The position numbers and the translations under genes were made by a program. Under the pieces are notes generated by a model. The model was not told where the DNA came from, did not search any database, and saw nothing but the letters and a program-made list of their open reading frames with translations. From Labedella phragmitis (GTDB lineage: Bacteria; Actinomycetota; Actinomycetes; Actinomycetales; Microbacteriaceae): 64,000 nucleotides of DNA. The first letter of the stretch is position 1. Every line of letters begins with the position of its first letter. The stretch is from the NCBI RefSeq assembly GCF_004078635.1, contig NZ_RZNB01000007.1, positions 124,001-188,000 of the forward strand. Direction: 5' to 3'. Positions 62,263 through 64,000 of this stretch are shown here, piece after piece.

Positions 62263-62415
62263 ATGGACGATCCTCCCTCTGCGAATTCCTCCGTCTCCGC
62301 CGGTGCGTCCGGCGTCGGTCGCCCCCTCTCCGCGGTGTCCTCCATCGAGGAGCACGACGCCCCATCGGAGGACGACAGTCCCGGCCTCCGCGTGACGGAG
62401 GCCCTCCATGTATGA
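62263..62415 (+). CDS. 50-residue Asp/Pro-rich leader peptide of the CNNM operon (candidate)
   Basis: This 50-codon frame starts MDDPPS, is rich in Ser, Pro, Asp and Glu (EEHDAP, SEDDSP) and has no membrane segment or known domain. It is preceded by TATACT at leaderless spacing. Its stop TGA (62413-62415) overlaps the first codons of the CNNM gene, whose ATG is at 62408, so a ribosome finishing it sits on the next start. The hairpin at 62383-62403 lies in its last codons. Acidic/proline-rich N-termini like this destabilise ribosomes at low magnesium in E. coli (MgtL). It is not a recognised family; coding status is inferred. Confidence 0.5.
   Translation: MDDPPSANSSVSAGASGVGRPLSAVSSIEEHDAPSEDDSPGLRVTEALHV
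62383..62403 (+). promoter_or_regulatory. perfect 8-bp hairpin hiding the CNNM ribosome-binding site
   Basis: GGCCTCCG-CGTGA-CGGAGGCC: the 3' arm contains the whole Shine-Dalgarno sequence GGAGG (62397-62401) of the gene starting at 62408. Only a ribosome reading the end of the leader ORF would open it. Confidence 0.7.
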
Positions 62416-63721
62416 GTGGATCATGCTCGCGATCGGGCTGGTCCTGACCGTCGGCACCGGCTTCTTCGTCGCGAGCGAGTTCTCGCTCGTGAACCTCGAC
62501 CGCTCCGACCTCGAAGCGCGACGCGACCGCGGCGAGCCCCGACTCGTGATGACGATCGCGGCGCTCAAGATCACGTCGACACATCTCTCGAGCGCGCAAC
62601 TCGGCATCACGCTCACGACGCTCCTCACGGGGTACACGATGGAACCGGCGATCTCGTCGCTCCTCGCCGAGCCGCTCACGGCCGTCGGAATCCCCGAACC
62701 CGTGATCGCGCCCGTGGCGACCGTCGTGGCCGTCCTGATCGCGACCCTGCTGTCGATGATCATCGGGGAACTCGTCCCGAAGAACTTCGCCCTCGCCCTG
62801 CCTCTGCACACCGCGAAGCTCGTGATCCCGTTCCAGACCCTCTTCACGACGGTCTTCAAGCCCGCGATCGTCGTCCTCAACGGCAGTGCGAACGCCATCC
62901 TCCGTTCGGTGGGCATCGAGCCGAAGGAGGAGCTCTCGGGAGCGCGCACGGCCGAGGAACTCTCGAGTCTCGTGCGTCGTTCGGCGGGAGCCGGCACCCT
63001 CGAGCAGGACACCGCGACGCTGCTCAACCGCACGCTGCTGTTCTCGAGCCACACGGCGTCCGACGTCATGACGCCGCGACCTCGGCTCGAGGTCGTGCGC
63101 CGCACCGATCCGGCCTCTCTCGTGGTCGAACTCGCCAGGAGCACCGGTTACTCGCGTTTCCCCGTCATGGACGAGGACATCGACGATGTCGTGGGGCTCG
63201 TGCACGTCAAGCAGGCCGTCGCGGTTCCGCGCGAGCGTCGTGCCGACGTGCCCGTCTCCGCCCTGCAGTTCGACATCCTGCGCGTCCCCGAGACGATGAG
63301 ACTCGACACGTTGCTCGTCGAGCTTCGCGGTCGCGGCTACCAGATGGCCGTCGTCGTCGACGAGTACGGCGGGACGGCGGGTGTCGCGACGCTCGAGGAT
63401 CTCGTGGAGGAGATCGTCGGCGAGGTGTCCGACGAGCATGACCGGTCCCGGGCTGGCGTCGTGCGAGGGAGGGACAGCACGGTGTTCCCGGGCAGCCTGC
63501 GCCCCGACGAGCTCCTCGAGCGCACGGGCGTCAAGGTCCCGGAGGAGGGACCGTTCGAGACGGTCGGAGGCTTCATCATGAGCGAACTCGGGCGACTGCC
63601 CGTGTCGGGCGACGAGGTCGAGATCGAGTCGGGCACGCTTCGGGTCGAACGACTCGACGGACGCCGGATCGACCGCGTCAGATTCACCCCGCGACCGGAA
63701 GAGGGCGGCGACGATGAGTGA
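62408..63721 (+). CDS. CNNM/CorB (HlyC-type) membrane protein 1
   Basis: This 437-residue protein has a DUF21/CNNM transmembrane domain (residues 1-185, start TGFFVASEFSLVNLDRSDLE), a CBS pair (about 215-330) and a C-terminal CorC_HlyC domain (about 350-430, GGFIMSELGRLPVSGDEV). Bacterial and archaeal CorB/CNNM proteins handle Mg2+, with evidence for sodium-coupled export. ATG 62408 has GGAGG 6 nt upstream, but this site is enclosed in the leader hairpin. The second CNNM gene overlaps its stop by 8 bp. Confidence 0.93.
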   Translation: MYEWIMLAIGLVLTVGTGFFVASEFSLVNLDRSDLEARRDRGEPRLVMTIAALKITSTHLSSAQLGITLTTLLTGYTMEPAISSLLAEPLTAVGIPEPVIAPVATVVAVLIATLLSMIIGELVPKNFALALPLHTAKLVIPFQTLFTTVFKPAIVVLNGSANAILRSVGIEPKEELSGARTAEELSSLVRRSAGAGTLEQDTATLLNRTLLFSSHTASDVMTPRPRLEVVRRTDPASLVVELARSTGYSRFPVMDEDIDDVVGLVHVKQAVAVPRERRADVPVSALQFDILRVPETMRLDTLLVELRGRGYQMAVVVDEYGGTAGVATLEDLVEEIVGEVSDEHDRSRAGVVRGRDSTVFPGSLRPDELLERTGVKVPEEGPFETVGGFIMSELGRLPVSGDEVEIESGTLRVERLDGRRIDRVRFTPRPEEGGDDE

Positions 63722-64000
63722 TTGGGCCGGAATCGCCTGGTTGGTCGTGCTGCTCGCGGCCAACGCGTTCTTCGTCGGAGCCGAGTTCGCGGTCATCTCC
63801 GCGCGGCGTTCGCAGATCGAGCCCCGCGCGGAACAGGGCAGCCGGAGCGCCAAGACGGCCCTCTGGGCCATGGAGCACGCGACGCTCATGCTCGCGACGA
63901 GTCAGCTCGGGATCACGGTCTGCTCGCTCCTCATCCTGAACGTCTCGGAGCCGGCGATCCATCATCTGCTCGAGTACCCGCTCCACCTCACGGGCTGGTC
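63714..64000 (+). CDS. CNNM/CorB (HlyC-type) membrane protein 2, cut by the right edge
   Basis: 95 codons are visible from ATG 63714. The N-terminal helix WLVVLLAANAFFVGAEFAVI and the helix with TSQLGITVCSLLILNVSEP are typical of the DUF21/CNNM domain. It overlaps the first CNNM gene by 8 bp, so the two form one operon, as Rv1842c-Rv1841c do next to guaB1 in Mycobacterium; they may act as a heterodimer. The CBS and CorC parts lie outside the window. Confidence 0.9.
   Translation, partial: MSDWAGIAWLVVLLAANAFFVGAEFAVISARRSQIEPRAEQGSRSAKTALWAMEHATLMLATSQLGITVCSLLILNVSEPAIHHLLEYPLHLTGW

Overview
The window is about 70% GC and fully chromosomal. Marker genes point to a non-mycolate actinobacterium, most likely family Microbacteriaceae; the genus cannot be fixed from sequence alone. 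Markers are two WhiB proteins, MtrA-MtrB-LpqB followed by ComF and HPF, a fused 2-oxoglutarate decarboxylase/E1-E2 (Kgd/OdhA), an ECF SigR/SigH with RsrA, PdtaS next to WhiB1, and GuaB1 next to CNNM proteins. I found no insertion sequence, phage gene, CRISPR array, rRNA or tRNA.

Layout. 1-7.9 kb is the edge of a surface-polysaccharide locus: a WsaF-like glycosyltransferase (cut by the window), a three-module glycosyltransferase, UDP-glucose dehydrogenase and two overlapping O-antigen-ligase-like membrane proteins. 8-11.7 kb has an acyl-CoA dehydrogenase, ManA and a GlxA/AdpA-like AraC regulator facing a 45-residue membrane protein. 12-20.8 kb is the conserved whiB2 - giant glycosyltransferase - DUF5719 - zincin-like - DUF3499 - manB - ahcY block (mannose metabolism and the methyl cycle). 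20.9-29.4 kb is a membrane-protein/MoxR-DUF58-DUF4129 block, interrupted by an aquaporin and the remnant of an MFS transporter. 29.6-35.2 kb is mtrA-mtrB-lpqB-comF-hpf.

35.2-42.7 kb has a PadR regulator, then a tightly overlapping operon: glutamine-synthetase-like ligase, class I amidotransferase-type hydrolase, aldehyde dehydrogenase, SDR and FadR regulator. An ethanolamine-permease-like transporter is divergent to it. No amine oxidase is present, which fits gamma-glutamylation of ethanolamine better than putrescine use. 42.8-52 kb holds secA, an Rv3235-like protein, an orphan set of SAF protein plus CpaE-like ATPase, the PdtaS kinase and whiB1. 52-60.7 kb holds bcp-rsgA-aroA, sigR-rsrA and kgd. 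60.7-64 kb holds guaB1 and two CNNM (CorB/HlyC-type) proteins, the second cut by the right edge.

The most interesting signals are regulatory. (1) A 50-codon ORF starting Met-Asp-Asp-Pro-Pro, with a near-consensus -10 box 9 nt before its ATG, precedes the first CNNM gene. A perfect 8-bp hairpin covers that gene's ribosome-binding site and the leader stop overlaps its start codon; this is a candidate magnesium-sensing leader peptide. (2) sigR has two in-frame starts with different promoters, as described for Streptomyces SigR/SigR'. (3) Four TGGCAG boxes lie between the AdpA-like regulator and the small membrane protein. (4) About 17 genes carry a TANNNT-like -10 box only 6-10 nt before the start codon, indicating widespread leaderless transcription, including an 18-bp divergent gap holding two overlapping -10 boxes.
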